Origin: Asanoa ferruginea
GTDB lineage: Bacteria > Actinomycetota > Actinomycetes > Mycobacteriales > Micromonosporaceae
NCBI RefSeq assembly: GCF_003387075.1
Contig: NZ_QUMQ01000001.1
Location: 4,960,001 to 5,024,000, forward strand
Length of the DNA: 64,000 bases
Direction of reading: 5' to 3'
The notes under the pieces were generated by a model. That model saw only the letters and a program-made list of their open reading frames with translations, was not told where the DNA came from and made no database searches. The position numbers were made by a program, and so were the translations under genes. Shown piece after piece: positions 24,933 to 35,273 of this stretch. The first letter of the stretch is position 1. Every line of letters starts with the position of its first letter.

Positions 24933-27900
24933 GTGAGCGACGATCGGCGCGATCCGCCGGCCAAGGGCCGGCGATGGGGCCGGGGTCGCGACGACGACGA
25001 AGAGGTCGACGCGACCCGGGGCGAAGACCTCGGCTGGCTCGCTGACCTCCGCACGGCCAAGGAAGAACGCGCCGACATCGGCCCCGGCGGCGCGGACGCG
25101 GGTCCGGCGGGCGGCGGACGTCCGGGGGCGCCGGCAGGTCCGCCAAGACGCGGTGCGGGCTTCCCCGACGATGCCGGTTTTCCCGACGGTCCTGGTTTCC
25201 CGGACGGTCCTGGTCGCGGCGAGCCCGCTGGGCGGCCGGCCGACCCGGCCGCGCGACCCGCGGACGCCCCGCCGGGACGGTTCGCGCCGGATGCGCCCGC
25301 TGGGCGCGCGGCCGAGGCCGCGCCGCCCGGGCGGGCCGGTCGTGGACGGCCCGGAGCCGACAACGCACGTGCGGGCTTCGCCGGTGGCCCGCCGGTCACA
25401 CCCGGCGCCGTGCCCCCGGCTGGGCCGCGCGGTGCGGGCGCGGCAGTGCCGCCCGGCACCGGCGCGATCCCGGTTGACCCGGCGCGCGGCGCGCCGGTGC
25501 CACCGGCTGGTGGCGCGCCGCGGGGCGGTGCACCGGGCCGCCCACCGCGCGGTGGCGAGGCCGGCGGGCGGCACGGCGGCGGAGCTCCTGGCCGGCCCGA
25601 GGAAGCCACTGGGCAGTTCGGTGCCGCCGGTCGTCCCGGCGTGCCACCGGCTCCGGAGGGCGGCCAGTTCGGTCCGGGCGGGCACTCCGGCGTGCCGCAG
25701 GGCCAGGAGAGCGGCCCGATCGGTCCCGCCGGGCGTCGTGGGGCATCGGCTGGTCAGGACAGTGGCCAGTTCGGTCCCCCTGGGCGTCCGGGCGTGGTGC
25801 CGGGTCAGGACAGCGGCCCGATAAGTCCCGCCGGCCGTCGCGGCGTGCCGGCTGGTCAGGACAGCGCGCAGTTTGGTGCCCCTGGGCGTGCCGGCGTGGT
25901 GCCGGGTCAGGACAGCGGCCCGATCGGTCCGGCTGGGCGGCGCGGAGCGTCGGCTGGTCAGGACGGTGGGCAGTTTGGTGCGCCCGGGCGTCCGGGCGTG
26001 GTGCCGGGTCAGGACACTGGCGCGGTTGGTCCGGCTGGGCGGCGCGGGGCGTCGGCTGGTCAGGACAGTGGGCAGTTTGGTGCGCCTGGGCGTCCCGGTG
26101 TGGTGCCGGGTCAGGACGGTGGCCAGTTCGGCGCGAGCGGGCGGCCCGGGGCTGGGCCGGGTCAGGACACTGGCGCGGTGGGTCCCGCTGGCCGGCGCGG
26201 CGTGCCCGCCGGTCAGGACACGCGGCCGGTTGCTCCGGCTGGGCGTCGTGGGATGCCGGCCGGTCAGGAGACCGGGGCGGTTGGTCCGGCTGGGCGTCGT
26301 GGGGTGCCGGCTGGTCAGGAGACCGGGGCGGTTGGTCCGGCTGGGCGTCGTGGGGTGCCGGCTGGTCAGGACACGGGGCCGGTTGGTCCGGCTGGGCGTC
26401 GTGGGGTGCCGGCCGGTCAGGAGACCGGGGCGGTTGGTCCGGCTGGGCGTCGTGAGATGCCGCCGGGTCAGGACACTGGCGCGGTGGGTCCGGCTGGGCG
26501 TCGCGGCATGCCGCCGGGTCAGGACACTGGCGCGGTGGGTCCGGCCGGGCGTCGTGGGACGCCGCCGGGGCAGGACGGTGGACAGTTCGGCGCGGCCGGG
26601 CGGGCTGGCGCGCCGGCGGGTCAGGACACCGGGCAGTGGGGTGCGCAGCGCGATCCGCGTGCGGATGCGACCGGTGGGTTGCCCGCCGCTCCCGTTTCCG
26701 GTCCGCGGGGGCGCGGCGGTGCGGCGCGTAGCCGGTTCTCGGCGCCGCCGGACCAGACGGGTGGCGTTCCGCTCTCCGGCAACGCGCCGGCCGTGCCTCC
26801 GGCGGCTGCCGGTGAGCAGGGGCCCGGGTGGCGGGGAGCCACGGGCTCGCCGGCCGCCGAGTCGACCGGTCGGCGGGCCGCGGCGGATTCTGAGCCGGGC
26901 ACCGGAGCGGTGCGCGCGGCCGGCGGTGGCCGGCGTCGCGCGCCGGATGACAGTGAGGCTCCCGCCGGGCAGACGTCCGACTGGGCACGGCGCGACCAGG
27001 CCGGTCGGCCGCCGGTGCCGGGTGCGCCGACGTCTGGCGGGGACCCGGCCCGGAGCCGGTTCGCCGGAGGGGCGGCAACACCGCCTCCGGCCGACCGCGC
27101 GCCTGGTTGGAGCGGGCCGCCGGCGGGTCCGACCGCGACCGGCGGTATGTCGCCGGTGATCACACCGCCGGTGGTGCCGGGGCGTGAGTCCGGACCGACC
27201 CGGCAGGGTCGCCGCGCCGCGCCGGAGCCCCCGGCGGACGGAGCGGAGACGTTCGGTGGCCGTGGCCGCCCACCGCGCGGCGGTGTCGCGGGCCCGGCCG
27301 ATGACGGTGTGGCCGGTCGCGCGGAGACGTTCGGCGGTCGGGGTCGGCCCGGCGGTGTCGCCGGCCCGGACGTGCCGCCGGGTGCTGGCGCGGGCGACGC
27401 CGGGCGTGCGGAGACGTTTGGTGGCCGTGGGCGAGCCGGCCAGCGCGGCGGAGCGCCCGACCTCACACCTGGCGAGGCCGCGGCGGGTTCCGGTCGGGCC
27501 GAGCCGTTCGGCGGTCGTGGGCGGGCCGGCCGTGGCGGGCTCCCGGGTACCGAGGTCGCACCTGGTGACGGTCGCGGACGGCCGGCAGGTCGCGGTGGTG
27601 TCGCCGACCCGGATGCGCCGGGTCGTGGCGGGGTCGCGGGTCCTGGCATCGCAGCCGGTGACGGTGTCCGTGGGCGGCCGGGCGGTGCCGCGGGTCCCGA
27701 CCTGCCGCCTGGTGATGGTGGCCCTGGCGGCGAGCCGTTCGGCGGTCGTGGGCGATCGGCGGGTCGTAGCGGTGGCGATCTGCCCCCCGGCGGCGGCGTT
27801 GTCGTTCCCGGGCGCACGGAGGCGTTCGGCGGCCGTGGGCGGCCAGGTGCCCCTAGCGCACCCGGTGGGCCGGCGGGTCCGGACGCAGCGAGCGGGCCCG

Positions 27901-30032
27901 GGCGCGCGGAAACGTTCGGCGGTCCGGGACGCCCGGCCGCACCGGCGGGCCCTGGCGACGTAGCTGACGGTGGCACCGGCCGGCAGGGCGGCGCACGGAG
28001 CCGGTTCGGTGGCGATACGACCGGCGGGGTGGCTGTCCCGTCCGGGCGGCGGGGCACGCCCGATGGAGGTCCGCGCGGCCGGCACGGCGGCACCGACGAG
28101 CTGACCGGGACGCCGTCCGGTGGCGTGCCCGGATCCGATGTGCGGGCGAGCCGGCACGGGGTTGCCGCGGACGACGTCGCCAACACCACCGGCGAGGTTG
28201 GGGCGGCGGGCGGACGGCGCCGCCGGGCCGGCGACACGGACACCGGCTCGATCGGTGGCGCGCGTGGACGGTTCAACGACGGTGACCGTGCCGCTCCCGG
28301 CGGTCCACCTGCTGGCGCCGGCGACGGACCGGGCCGACCCGTTCGCGGGCGGCCGGGCGGGCCGGACGGAGCTCGTCCGACCCGCAGCGGACCCGGTCCC
28401 GAGGGCACCGGTGCGATCCGGCCGCCGTTCGGCCCGGACCAGGCCGCCCCCGGCGGTCCGGCCAACCGTGGCGGCCGCCCGGACGCGGCAGGCGTAGCCC
28501 GCCCACCGGTCGGCACGGCGCAACCCGGCATGCCACCCGGCAGCCCAGGCGCCCGAGGCGGCCGCCCAGGCAACCGCCCCATGGGCGCCCCGGATGCGAC
28601 CGGCACCGTCCGGCCGCCGATCGGCCACGACCAAGGCGGTCCAGGAACATCCGGTCCGGGAACACCCGGCCCAGCGGCACCGGGCATGCCCGCCGGACCA
28701 AACGGCCCCGGCAGGCCAGTCGGACCAGGCGGGGCAGCCGGACCAGGCGGGGCAGTCGGACCAGGCGGGGCAGTCGGACCAGGCGGGGCAGCCGGACCAG
28801 GCGGGGCAGCCGGACCAGGCGGGGCAGCCGGGCCAGGCATCGCCGGAGGCCCAAACGGGCCCGGCATGCCCGCCGGACCAAACGGCCCCGGCATGCCCGC
28901 CAGGCCAGCCGCACCAGGCGGCGGAGCCGGCCCCGGCATGCCCGCCGGACCAAACGGACCCGGCATGCCCGCCAGGCCAGCCGCACCAGGCGGCGGAGCC
29001 GGGCCAGGCATGGCCGGACCCCCGAACGGCCCCGGCATACCCGCCGGGCCGAACGGATTGAACGCCCCAGCCGGACCGGGCGCCCCAGGCCCGGGCATGC
29101 CCGCCGGCCCGACCGCACCCGGAACCCGCGGCCGCCCCGGCGCCGCCCCGGACGGCGCGGTCCCGCCAGTCCGCGCCGCCGCCACCCCGATGGCCCCACC
29201 GGCCACCCGCCCACCAGCCGCAGCCGGCACGGCCCGCCCACCCGGCGCGGCCCCTGACCAGGCCCCACCCGACGGCATCCGCCGCTCGGCGTCGGTCCCG
29301 GTCGGCCCGGAAGCGAGCCAGCCGATCGCGGCCCGGGCCACCGTGCCCGGCGCGGAGCCCGAGACGGCACCGCAGCGGAAGAAGGCGCTGGCCGCGGCAC
29401 GGGCCATACAGTTCCGCGAGCAGATCAGGGAGCCGCGGAACGTCCGGCTAGGCATCCTCGTACTCGGAATCCTGATGGTCCTGGTCGCTCTTCCGCTCTA
29501 TTCGTGGTCGAAGGCCGAGTCGCGCGACCCGGTGTTCACCGCGCTCGACAGCATGAGCGTGCCGGGCTGGGCCAACACCAAACCCGTGGACCGGATCGAC
29601 GGCAACCGCTGGTGCCTGACCGAGTGCCGGTTCCGCGAGCGCACGACGCACTCGACGGAGTCGCCCGAGGCGACCACCAAGGCCTACCACGAGGCTCTCC
29701 AGCAGGCCGGATGGACAACCTGGAAGGTCGCGAAGTGCCCGGAGACCAAGGTTGACGGCAGCTACACGTGTTGGACCCGCGACGAGCTGACCATGGATCT
29801 GTGGGTACGCGCGCCCGCCTGCGGCAATGTGCCCATCGCGCCGCAGCCGCAGGACGGTGCCAGCACCGGGCCGCAGATCGCGCTCAACCCCGAGGACTGC
29901 AAGGGTTCCGACGTGTCCATCAAGGTCCGCAACGCGATCGCCGACGAGCGCACCGGGCCGCTGCCCGACGTCAACCCGGGTCAGGTCGGCGAGACGCCGT
30001 TCGGGCTCGCCCCGGCGGCCGCACCGTCGTGA
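24933..30032 (+). CDS. giant Gly/Pro/Arg-rich repeat protein with C-terminal membrane anchor
   Basis: One uninterrupted 1,699-codon frame starting at GTG with a GAGGTGA ribosome site. Order: an acidic/basic N-terminus with no signal peptide; about 20 copies of a 17-residue unit such as GQETGAVGPAGRRGVPA (residues about 257-573); about seven AETFGGRGR modules (about 769-1009); collagen-like GPGGAV/GPNGPGMPA repeats (about 1265-1393); one transmembrane helix (LGILVLGILMVLVALPLY, about 1505-1526); and a folded C-terminal domain of about 170 residues with six cysteines (WCLTECRF, KCPE, YTCW, ACGN, EDCKG). Predicted topology is a disordered cytoplasmic arm with an extracytoplasmic cysteine domain. 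No family recognised. Confidence 0.82.
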   Translation: MSDDRRDPPAKGRRWGRGRDDDEEVDATRGEDLGWLADLRTAKEERADIGPGGADAGPAGGGRPGAPAGPPRRGAGFPDDAGFPDGPGFPDGPGRGEPAGRPADPAARPADAPPGRFAPDAPAGRAAEAAPPGRAGRGRPGADNARAGFAGGPPVTPGAVPPAGPRGAGAAVPPGTGAIPVDPARGAPVPPAGGAPRGGAPGRPPRGGEAGGRHGGGAPGRPEEATGQFGAAGRPGVPPAPEGGQFGPGGHSGVPQGQESGPIGPAGRRGASAGQDSGQFGPPGRPGVVPGQDSGPISPAGRRGVPAGQDSAQFGAPGRAGVVPGQDSGPIGPAGRRGASAGQDGGQFGAPGRPGVVPGQDTGAVGPAGRRGASAGQDSGQFGAPGRPGVVPGQDGGQFGASGRPGAGPGQDTGAVGPAGRRGVPAGQDTRPVAPAGRRGMPAGQETGAVGPAGRRGVPAGQETGAVGPAGRRGVPAGQDTGPVGPAGRRGVPAGQETGAVGPAGRREMPPGQDTGAVGPAGRRGMPPGQDTGAVGPAGRRGTPPGQDGGQFGAAGRAGAPAGQDTGQWGAQRDPRADATGGLPAAPVSGPRGRGGAARSRFSAPPDQTGGVPLSGNAPAVPPAAAGEQGPGWRGATGSPAAESTGRRAAADSEPGTGAVRAAGGGRRRAPDDSEAPAGQTSDWARRDQAGRPPVPGAPTSGGDPARSRFAGGAATPPPADRAPGWSGPPAGPTATGGMSPVITPPVVPGRESGPTRQGRRAAPEPPADGAETFGGRGRPPRGGVAGPADDGVAGRAETFGGRGRPGGVAGPDVPPGAGAGDAGRAETFGGRGRAGQRGGAPDLTPGEAAAGSGRAEPFGGRGRAGRGGLPGTEVAPGDGRGRPAGRGGVADPDAPGRGGVAGPGIAAGDGVRGRPGGAAGPDLPPGDGGPGGEPFGGRGRSAGRSGGDLPPGGGVVVPGRTEAFGGRGRPGAPSAPGGPAGPDAASGPGRAETFGGPGRPAAPAGPGDVADGGTGRQGGARSRFGGDTTGGVAVPSGRRGTPDGGPRGRHGGTDELTGTPSGGVPGSDVRASRHGVAADDVANTTGEVGAAGGRRRRAGDTDTGSIGGARGRFNDGDRAAPGGPPAGAGDGPGRPVRGRPGGPDGARPTRSGPGPEGTGAIRPPFGPDQAAPGGPANRGGRPDAAGVARPPVGTAQPGMPPGSPGARGGRPGNRPMGAPDATGTVRPPIGHDQGGPGTSGPGTPGPAAPGMPAGPNGPGRPVGPGGAAGPGGAVGPGGAVGPGGAAGPGGAAGPGGAAGPGIAGGPNGPGMPAGPNGPGMPARPAAPGGGAGPGMPAGPNGPGMPARPAAPGGGAGPGMAGPPNGPGIPAGPNGLNAPAGPGAPGPGMPAGPTAPGTRGRPGAAPDGAVPPVRAAATPMAPPATRPPAAAGTARPPGAAPDQAPPDGIRRSASVPVGPEASQPIAARATVPGAEPETAPQRKKALAAARAIQFREQIREPRNVRLGILVLGILMVLVALPLYSWSKAESRDPVFTALDSMSVPGWANTKPVDRIDGNRWCLTECRFRERTTHSTESPEATTKAYHEALQQAGWTTWKVAKCPETKVDGSYTCWTRDELTMDLWVRAPACGNVPIAPQPQDGASTGPQIALNPEDCKGSDVSIKVRNAIADERTGPLPDVNPGQVGETPFGLAPAAAPS
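25701..26640 (+). repeat. 51-bp coding tandem repeat (17-residue units)
   Basis: About 18 full units and one partial unit, each 51 bases, begin with GGTCAGGAC or a variant and encode GQD/E-x(3)-V/F-G-x-A-G-R-R/P-G-x-P-A. In the first half two unit types alternate (GPIGPAGRRGASA and GQFGAPGRPGVVP), giving a 102-bp higher-order period; in the second half the first type is amplified nearly identically, suggesting recent expansion. Confidence 0.9.
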
Positions 30033-30101
30033 GGCCGTGCGGCGTTACGGACGGTAGGGTCTGCACGTTGGCGCACGGGGCACGTCGTGGAGGAGGTTCG
30101 G

Positions 30102-30566
30102 GTGGACGGTGGAGAAGTCGCATGGCTGGTCGTGGCCGGCGCGTTCCTGATGCTGGTGCTGGTGCTCGCGGTGCCCATCCTGCGCCTGCGTAAGACGATC
30201 GACGCCGCGACGAACGCGATCAACGATCTCAACGACCGCACCGCTCCGATCCTGGCCAATGCCAACACGACGATCGAAGGGGTGAATGTGGCGCTGAGCC
30301 AGGTGCACACCTCGCTCGATGGCGTCAACATCCAGCTTGCCAAGATCGACACGATGACCGGGCACGCGCAGAACGTGACCGCCAACGTCGCCAACCTGGC
30401 CACGGTGGTCTCGGCAGCCGCGGCCAACCCGTTGGTCAAGGTCGCCGCCTTCGGCTACGGCGTGCGCCGGGCCGCCGCCGCCCGCCGCCACGCGGAAGAC
30501 GAGCGTGAGGTGCGCACCACCCTCAAGCAGCAGCGCCGCGCCGCCAAGAAGGCCGCCACCCGCTGA
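30102..30566 (+). CDS. DUF948-type membrane protein
   Basis: A 154-residue protein with one N-terminal transmembrane helix (AWLVVAGAFLMLVLVLAVPIL) followed by a long heptad-like region rich in Asn/Thr/Ile (TIDAATNAINDLNDRTAPIL, TTIEGVNVALSQVHTSLDG) and a basic C-terminus. This matches the DUF948 family of membrane-anchored coiled-coil proteins. The GTG at 30102 is preferred since GAGGAGG lies just upstream; an earlier in-frame GTG overlaps that site. It forms a small operon with the next gene and alaS. Confidence 0.82.
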   Translation: MDGGEVAWLVVAGAFLMLVLVLAVPILRLRKTIDAATNAINDLNDRTAPILANANTTIEGVNVALSQVHTSLDGVNIQLAKIDTMTGHAQNVTANVANLATVVSAAAANPLVKVAAFGYGVRRAAAARRHAEDEREVRTTLKQQRRAAKKAATR

Positions 30567-30594
30567 TCGAGGCCCCGCGAGGAAGGATGGAACC

Positions 30595-30918
30595 ATGAAG
30601 CGGTTGCTCTGGCTGGGCGTCGGCCTCGCGGTGGGCGCCCTGGTCGTGCGCAAGCTGACCCAGAAGGCCAACGAATACACCCCGTCGGGCATCGCCTCGT
30701 CGGTCTCCGAGTCGGCGGGCGGGCTGGTCGAGTCGGTCCGGGCGTTCGTCGACGACGTGCGGTTCAACATGGCCGAGCGCGAGCAGCAGATCCACGAGGC
30801 GTTCGCCAACGGCGTGACGTTCGAGGACCAGTTCGAAGACCTCCGCGGCGACGACATCGAGGTCGACCTCGACGAGCCGATCAACGGAACGCATCCCAGG
30901 CAACGAAACATCACTTAG
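30595..30918 (+). CDS. small membrane-associated protein upstream of alaS (DUF6167-like)
   Basis: A 107-residue protein with an N-terminal hydrophobic segment ([15 protein letters not shown]) and an acidic C-terminal half ([19 protein letters not shown]). Proteins of this look sit between a DUF948 gene and alaS in many actinomycetes; I associate it with DUF6167 but cannot confirm. The ATG is preceded by GAGGAAGGA. alaS starts 11 bases after its stop. Confidence 0.75.
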   Translation: MKRLLWLGVGLAVGALVVRKLTQKANEYTPSGIASSVSESAGGLVESVRAFVDDVRFNMAEREQQIHEAFANGVTFEDQFEDLRGDDIEVDLDEPINGTHPRQRNIT

Positions 30919-30929
30919 GAAGGCACCCG

Positions 30930-33614
30930 ATGAAGACGGCGGAGATCAAGCGGCGGTTTCTCGCGCACTTCGAGGCCAACGGCCATGCCGTGGTCCCGAG
31001 CGCACCGCTGCCCGCCATCGACGACCCCAACCTGCTGTTCATCAACGCCGGCATGGTGCAGTTCGTGCCCTACTTCCTGGGCCAGCGCACCCCGCCGTGG
31101 CAGCGGGCGACGAGCGTGCAGAAGTGCATCCGCACGCCCGACATCGAAGAGGTCGGCAAGACCAGCCGGCACGGCACGTTCTTCCAGATGAACGGCAACT
31201 TCTCGTTCGGCGACTACTTCAAGGCCGGCGCCATCCCGCTGGCCTTCGAGCTGGTCACCAAGCCGGTCAGCGAGGGCGGGTTCGGGCTCGACCCGGAGCG
31301 CATCTGGGCCACGGTCTACCTCGACGACGACGAGGCGATCGAGATCTGGAAGCAGACCGGCATCCCCTCGGAGCGGCTGGTCCGCCGGGGCAAGAAGGAC
31401 AACTACTGGTCGATGGGCATCCCCGGGCCGGCCGGTCCGTGCTCGGAGCTTTACTACGACCGTGGCCCCGCCTACGGCCCCGAGGGCGGCCCCGAGGTCG
31501 ACGAGGACCGTTTCCTCGAGTTCTGGAATCTCGTCTTCATGCAATACGAGATCACCAACGTGAAGAACAAGGAAACCTTCGACGTCGTCGGTGAACTTCC
31601 GGCGAAGAACATCGACACCGGCATGGGCCTCGAGCGGATGGCCTCGCTGCTCCAGGGCGTCGACAACCTCTACGAGATCGACGAGGTCAAGCCGATCCTC
31701 GACCGGGCGGCCGAGCTGACCGGCAAGCGCTACGGCGCCGGCACCAGCAGCCACGTCGCCGCCGAGTCGCACCCCGACGACGTGCGGCTGCGGGTGATCG
31801 CCGACCACGTGCGCACCGCGCTGATGCTGATCGGCGACGGGGTCACCCCTTCCAACGAGGGCCGGGGGTACGTGCTCCGCCGGATCATGCGCCGCGCCAT
31901 CCGGTCAATGCGGCTGCTGGGCTGGCAGGAGCGCTCGCTGCCCGAGTTGCTGCCGGTCGCGCGCGACTGCATGGCGCCGTCCTACCCGGAGCTGGCCAGC
32001 GACTTCGGCCGGATCGCCGACTACGCGTACGCGGAAGAAGAGGCCTTCCTCTCGACCCTGCGCGCCGGCACGACGATCCTGGACACCGCGGTGGCCGAGA
32101 CCAAGCAGGCCGGTGGCACGACGCTCTCCGGCGACCAGGCGTTCCAGTTGCACGACACCTACGGCTTCCCGATCGACCTGACCCTGGAGATCGCGGCCGA
32201 GCAGGGCCTGTCGGTCGACGCCGACGGCTTCCGCCGGCTGATGACCGAGCAGCGCACCCGGGCCAAGGCCGACGCGCAGGCGCGCAAGACCGGCCACGTC
32301 GACCTGTCCGCCTACCGTGCGGTGCTCGACGCCGGCGGCCCGGTCGAGTTCACCGGGTATGCCGAGGTCAGCCGCGAGTCGCGGGTCCGCGCGGTGCTCG
32401 ACACCGGTGGTGCCGCGCTGGAGGCGGCCGGCGAGGGCGACACCATCGAACTCGTCCTCGACGCGACCCCGTTCTACGCCGAGGGCGGCGGCCAGCAGCC
32501 CGACATGGGCCTGGTCACGGTCGGCGGCGGGCAGGTCGAGGTGTTCGACGTGCAGTCGCCAGTGCCCGGCCTGGTCATCCACCGCGCCAGGGTGGTCCGC
32601 GGTGAGGTGCGGGTCGGCGAGGCCGGCTTCGCCGAGATCGACATCACCCGGCGCAAGGCGATCTCCCGCTCGCACACGGCGACCCACCTGGTGCACCAGA
32701 CGATGCGCAACTTCCTGGGCGAGTCGGCGACCCAGGCGGGTTCGCTCAACGCGCCCGGCCGGCTGCGGTTCGACTTCAACACCCCGGCCGCGGTGCCGCC
32801 GAGCGTGCTGACCGACGTCGAGCAGCAGATCAACGAGGTGTTGCTGGGCGACCTCGAGGTGCACGCGTTCATCACCTCGCAGGACGAGGCGCGGCGGCTC
32901 GGCGCGATGGCGCTGTTCGGCGAGAAATACGGCGACGAGGTGCGGGTCGTCGAGGTCGGCGACTACGCCCGCGAGCTGTGCGGCGGCACCCACGTGGCCC
33001 GCTCCGGCCAGCTCGGCCTGGTCAAGATCCTTTCAGAAGCGTCGATCGGTTCCGGTGTACGTCGCGTCGAGGCGCTGGTCGGCATCGACGCGTTCCAGCA
33101 CCTCGCCCGCGAGCACCTGCTGGTGGCCCGGCTGGCCGAGCTCTACCGGGTGCCGGGCGAGCAGGTCGCCGAGCGCGTTGCGCAGACGATCAGCCAGCTC
33201 CGCGACGCGGAGAAGGAGCTCGAGAAGCTCCGCGGCCAACTCGTGCTCGGCGGTGCGGCGGCCCTGGCGGCCGGTGCGGTCGACATCCGCGGGGTCGCGT
33301 TCGTCGGCACCGAGGCGCCCGAGGGTGCCGCGGGCAACGACGTGCGTACCCTCGCGCAAGAGATCCGTGGCAAGATCGACCCGGCGCGGGCCGCGATCGT
33401 CGCGGTGACGGCCAGGTCGGGTGGCAAGGCGTCGCTCGTGGTGGCGGCCAACGCGGCCGCCAAGGCGCGCGGCCTGTCGGCCGGCGATCTGGTCAAGGGC
33501 GCGCTGTCCGGGCGCGGCGGCGGAAACGCCGATCTGGCCCAGGGCGGCGGCGTTCCGGCGTCCGAGGCTGCCAACCTCCTGGCTGCTGTGGAAAAGGCTA
33601 TTGACGGAGCGTGA
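30930..33614 (+). CDS. alaS: alanyl-tRNA synthetase
   Basis: An 894-residue class II synthetase with editing activity. The N-terminal catalytic region shows [26 protein letters not shown] and [10 protein letters not shown]; the editing site has the zinc-binding HxxxH in [11 protein letters not shown] (about residue 580) and [10 protein letters not shown] (about 683); the C-terminal part is the C-Ala domain. Length and order are normal. It starts at ATG 30930 after AGGAAGG and overlaps the ruvX start by about 14 bases. Confidence 0.97.
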   Translation: MKTAEIKRRFLAHFEANGHAVVPSAPLPAIDDPNLLFINAGMVQFVPYFLGQRTPPWQRATSVQKCIRTPDIEEVGKTSRHGTFFQMNGNFSFGDYFKAGAIPLAFELVTKPVSEGGFGLDPERIWATVYLDDDEAIEIWKQTGIPSERLVRRGKKDNYWSMGIPGPAGPCSELYYDRGPAYGPEGGPEVDEDRFLEFWNLVFMQYEITNVKNKETFDVVGELPAKNIDTGMGLERMASLLQGVDNLYEIDEVKPILDRAAELTGKRYGAGTSSHVAAESHPDDVRLRVIADHVRTALMLIGDGVTPSNEGRGYVLRRIMRRAIRSMRLLGWQERSLPELLPVARDCMAPSYPELASDFGRIADYAYAEEEAFLSTLRAGTTILDTAVAETKQAGGTTLSGDQAFQLHDTYGFPIDLTLEIAAEQGLSVDADGFRRLMTEQRTRAKADAQARKTGHVDLSAYRAVLDAGGPVEFTGYAEVSRESRVRAVLDTGGAALEAAGEGDTIELVLDATPFYAEGGGQQPDMGLVTVGGGQVEVFDVQSPVPGLVIHRARVVRGEVRVGEAGFAEIDITRRKAISRSHTATHLVHQTMRNFLGESATQAGSLNAPGRLRFDFNTPAAVPPSVLTDVEQQINEVLLGDLEVHAFITSQDEARRLGAMALFGEKYGDEVRVVEVGDYARELCGGTHVARSGQLGLVKILSEASIGSGVRRVEALVGIDAFQHLAREHLLVARLAELYRVPGEQVAERVAQTISQLRDAEKELEKLRGQLVLGGAAALAAGAVDIRGVAFVGTEAPEGAAGNDVRTLAQEIRGKIDPARAAIVAVTARSGGKASLVVAANAAAKARGLSAGDLVKGALSGRGGGNADLAQGGGVPASEAANLLAAVEKAIDGA

Positions 33615-34077
33615 CGGTCTGACCGCTTTTCACCGGGGTGTACGGCTCGGTGTTGATGTGGGTAACGTGCGTGTCGGGGTCGCGATGTGCGACCCCGACG
33701 GCATTCTCGCTACGCCGCTGGTGACACTGCGTCGTGACCTGAATGCCGGAGAAGACGCTATTCCTGCAGATATCGCCGAACTTGCCCGACTTGTCGACGA
33801 GCACGAGATCATCGAAGTGGTGGTCGGTTTGCCCGTCAACCTGGCCGGCAAGGACGGGCCTGCGGCGGTCGCGGCCAGGGCTTATGCTCTCCGGTTGACG
33901 ACGGTCATCGATCCGGTGCCCGTCCGGCTGGCAGACGAGCGGCTGTCCACGGTTGTCGCGACCCGTAGGCTGGCCGAGCGTGGCGTGCGGGGTCGACGCC
34001 AACGGGCGGTGGTCGACCAGGCGGCCGCGGTGGAGATCCTGCAGGGCTGGCTGGACGCGCAGCGGAGGCGAACGTGA
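33601..34077 (+). CDS. ruvX: RuvX/YqgF-family putative Holliday junction resolvase
   Basis: An RNase H-fold nuclease family member of about 158 residues. Motifs: [12 protein letters not shown] (first acidic site), [14 protein letters not shown], and [10 protein letters not shown] (later acidic residues). In E. coli YqgF also takes part in rRNA 5' processing. The start is uncertain: TTG 33601 inside the end of alaS gives a frame with GAAAAGG upstream; a CTG six codons later is the only other nearby possibility. The stop overlaps mltG by four bases. Gene order alaS-ruvX-mltG-aroE is the usual actinobacterial one. Confidence 0.9.
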   Translation: MTERDGLTAFHRGVRLGVDVGNVRVGVAMCDPDGILATPLVTLRRDLNAGEDAIPADIAELARLVDEHEIIEVVVGLPVNLAGKDGPAAVAARAYALRLTTVIDPVPVRLADERLSTVVATRRLAERGVRGRRQRAVVDQAAAVEILQGWLDAQRRRT

Positions 34078-35273
34078 TCGACGATCTTGACCTCGCGTTC
34101 GATGAACGCGCCGACAAGGGCCGGCATCGTCGCAGCTATCGGAAGAACGTAGGGAAGAAGAAGCGCAAGGGCGGCGGTGGCAAGACTGCCGTCGCTTTCC
34201 TGATGGCGCTGGTGCTGCTCGGCGCCCTGGGCGTCGGTGCCTGGTATGGCTTCGACCGGATCCAGTCCTACTTCGTCACCGCCGACTACGACGGCGCGGG
34301 CACGGCCGAAAAGGTCAACATCGAGGTCAAGCAGGGCGCCAGCGCGACCGACATCGCCAACCTCATGGTCAAGGCCGATGTCGTGAAGAGCGCGAAGGCG
34401 TTCATCGAGGCGGCCGACGCCGACAGCAAGAGCAAGAACATCCAGCCCGGTGTCTACGGGCTACGCAAGCAGATGAGCGCGAAGGCCGCCCTCGCGGTCC
34501 TGGTCGACCCCAAGAACAAGATCGTCAACGGGGTCACGGTGCCAGAGGGCCTCACCATGCTGAGCACGTTCAAGAAGCTGTCCGACCAGACCAAGATCCC
34601 GGTCAAGGACTTCCAGGCGGCCGCGAAGAACGTCGACTCGTTCGACATCCCGCCGTTCTGGTTCGAACGCCGCGACGGCAAGAAGGTCACCAAGTCGCTC
34701 GAGGGCTTCCTGTTCCCCGACACCTACGAGATGCCGCCCAAGCCGACCGCCAAGCAGATCCTCGACATCATGGTCAACCGGTTCCTGACCGTCACCGGCG
34801 ACATGAAGTTCGCCGACACCGTGCAAGCGAAGCGGGGCGGCATCGCACCCTACGAAGCGTTGATTGTCGCGTCGCTGGCCCAGGCCGAGGCCGGCAACAA
34901 GGATGACCTGGGGAAGATCGCCCGGGTCGCCTACAACCGGGTCTACCTCAAGGACATGCCGCTCCAGTTCGACGTCACGCTCAACTACGGCCTCGAGGCC
35001 GCCGGCAAGCCGACGAAGGCGTCCAAGGACATGTCCCCCGCCGACTATGCCAACGCGGGCAACAAATACAACAGCCACTACTACAAGGGCCTGACCCCGA
35101 CACCGATCGACAGCCCGGGGAAAGACGCGCTACAGGGCGCGATGGACCCGCCGGCCGGCCAGTGGCTGTTCTTCGTGGCGATCGACAAGCAGGGCCACTC
35201 GGCCTTCGCGGTGACCGACGAGGAGCACGAGGCCAACAAGGTGAAGGCGCGCGAGGCCGGGATCATCAATTGA
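34074..35273 (+). CDS. mltG: endolytic murein transglycosylase MltG (YceG)
   Basis: A 399-residue membrane-anchored lytic transglycosylase that cuts nascent glycan strands. A basic, Lys/Gly-rich cytoplasmic N-terminus (about 35 residues) precedes one transmembrane helix (AFLMALVLLGALGVGAWYGF). A LysM-like segment and the YceG catalytic domain follow, with the conserved glutamate in ASLAQAEAG (about residue 265) and the C-terminal pattern YNSHYYKGLTPTPIDSPG. The GTG start overlaps the ruvX stop (GTGA). Confidence 0.94.
   Translation: MIDDLDLAFDERADKGRHRRSYRKNVGKKKRKGGGGKTAVAFLMALVLLGALGVGAWYGFDRIQSYFVTADYDGAGTAEKVNIEVKQGASATDIANLMVKADVVKSAKAFIEAADADSKSKNIQPGVYGLRKQMSAKAALAVLVDPKNKIVNGVTVPEGLTMLSTFKKLSDQTKIPVKDFQAAAKNVDSFDIPPFWFERRDGKKVTKSLEGFLFPDTYEMPPKPTAKQILDIMVNRFLTVTGDMKFADTVQAKRGGIAPYEALIVASLAQAEAGNKDDLGKIARVAYNRVYLKDMPLQFDVTLNYGLEAAGKPTKASKDMSPADYANAGNKYNSHYYKGLTPTPIDSPGKDALQGAMDPPAGQWLFFVAIDKQGHSAFAVTDEEHEANKVKAREAGIIN

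Noticed and set aside
24174-28634. A 1,486-codon open frame on the minus strand
   Set aside because: It is the antisense of rarA's 3' end and the giant repeat gene. It has Thr/Arg/Pro low complexity, no ribosome site and no domain resemblance, whereas the plus-strand frame has a good start, a transmembrane helix and a folded C-terminus.
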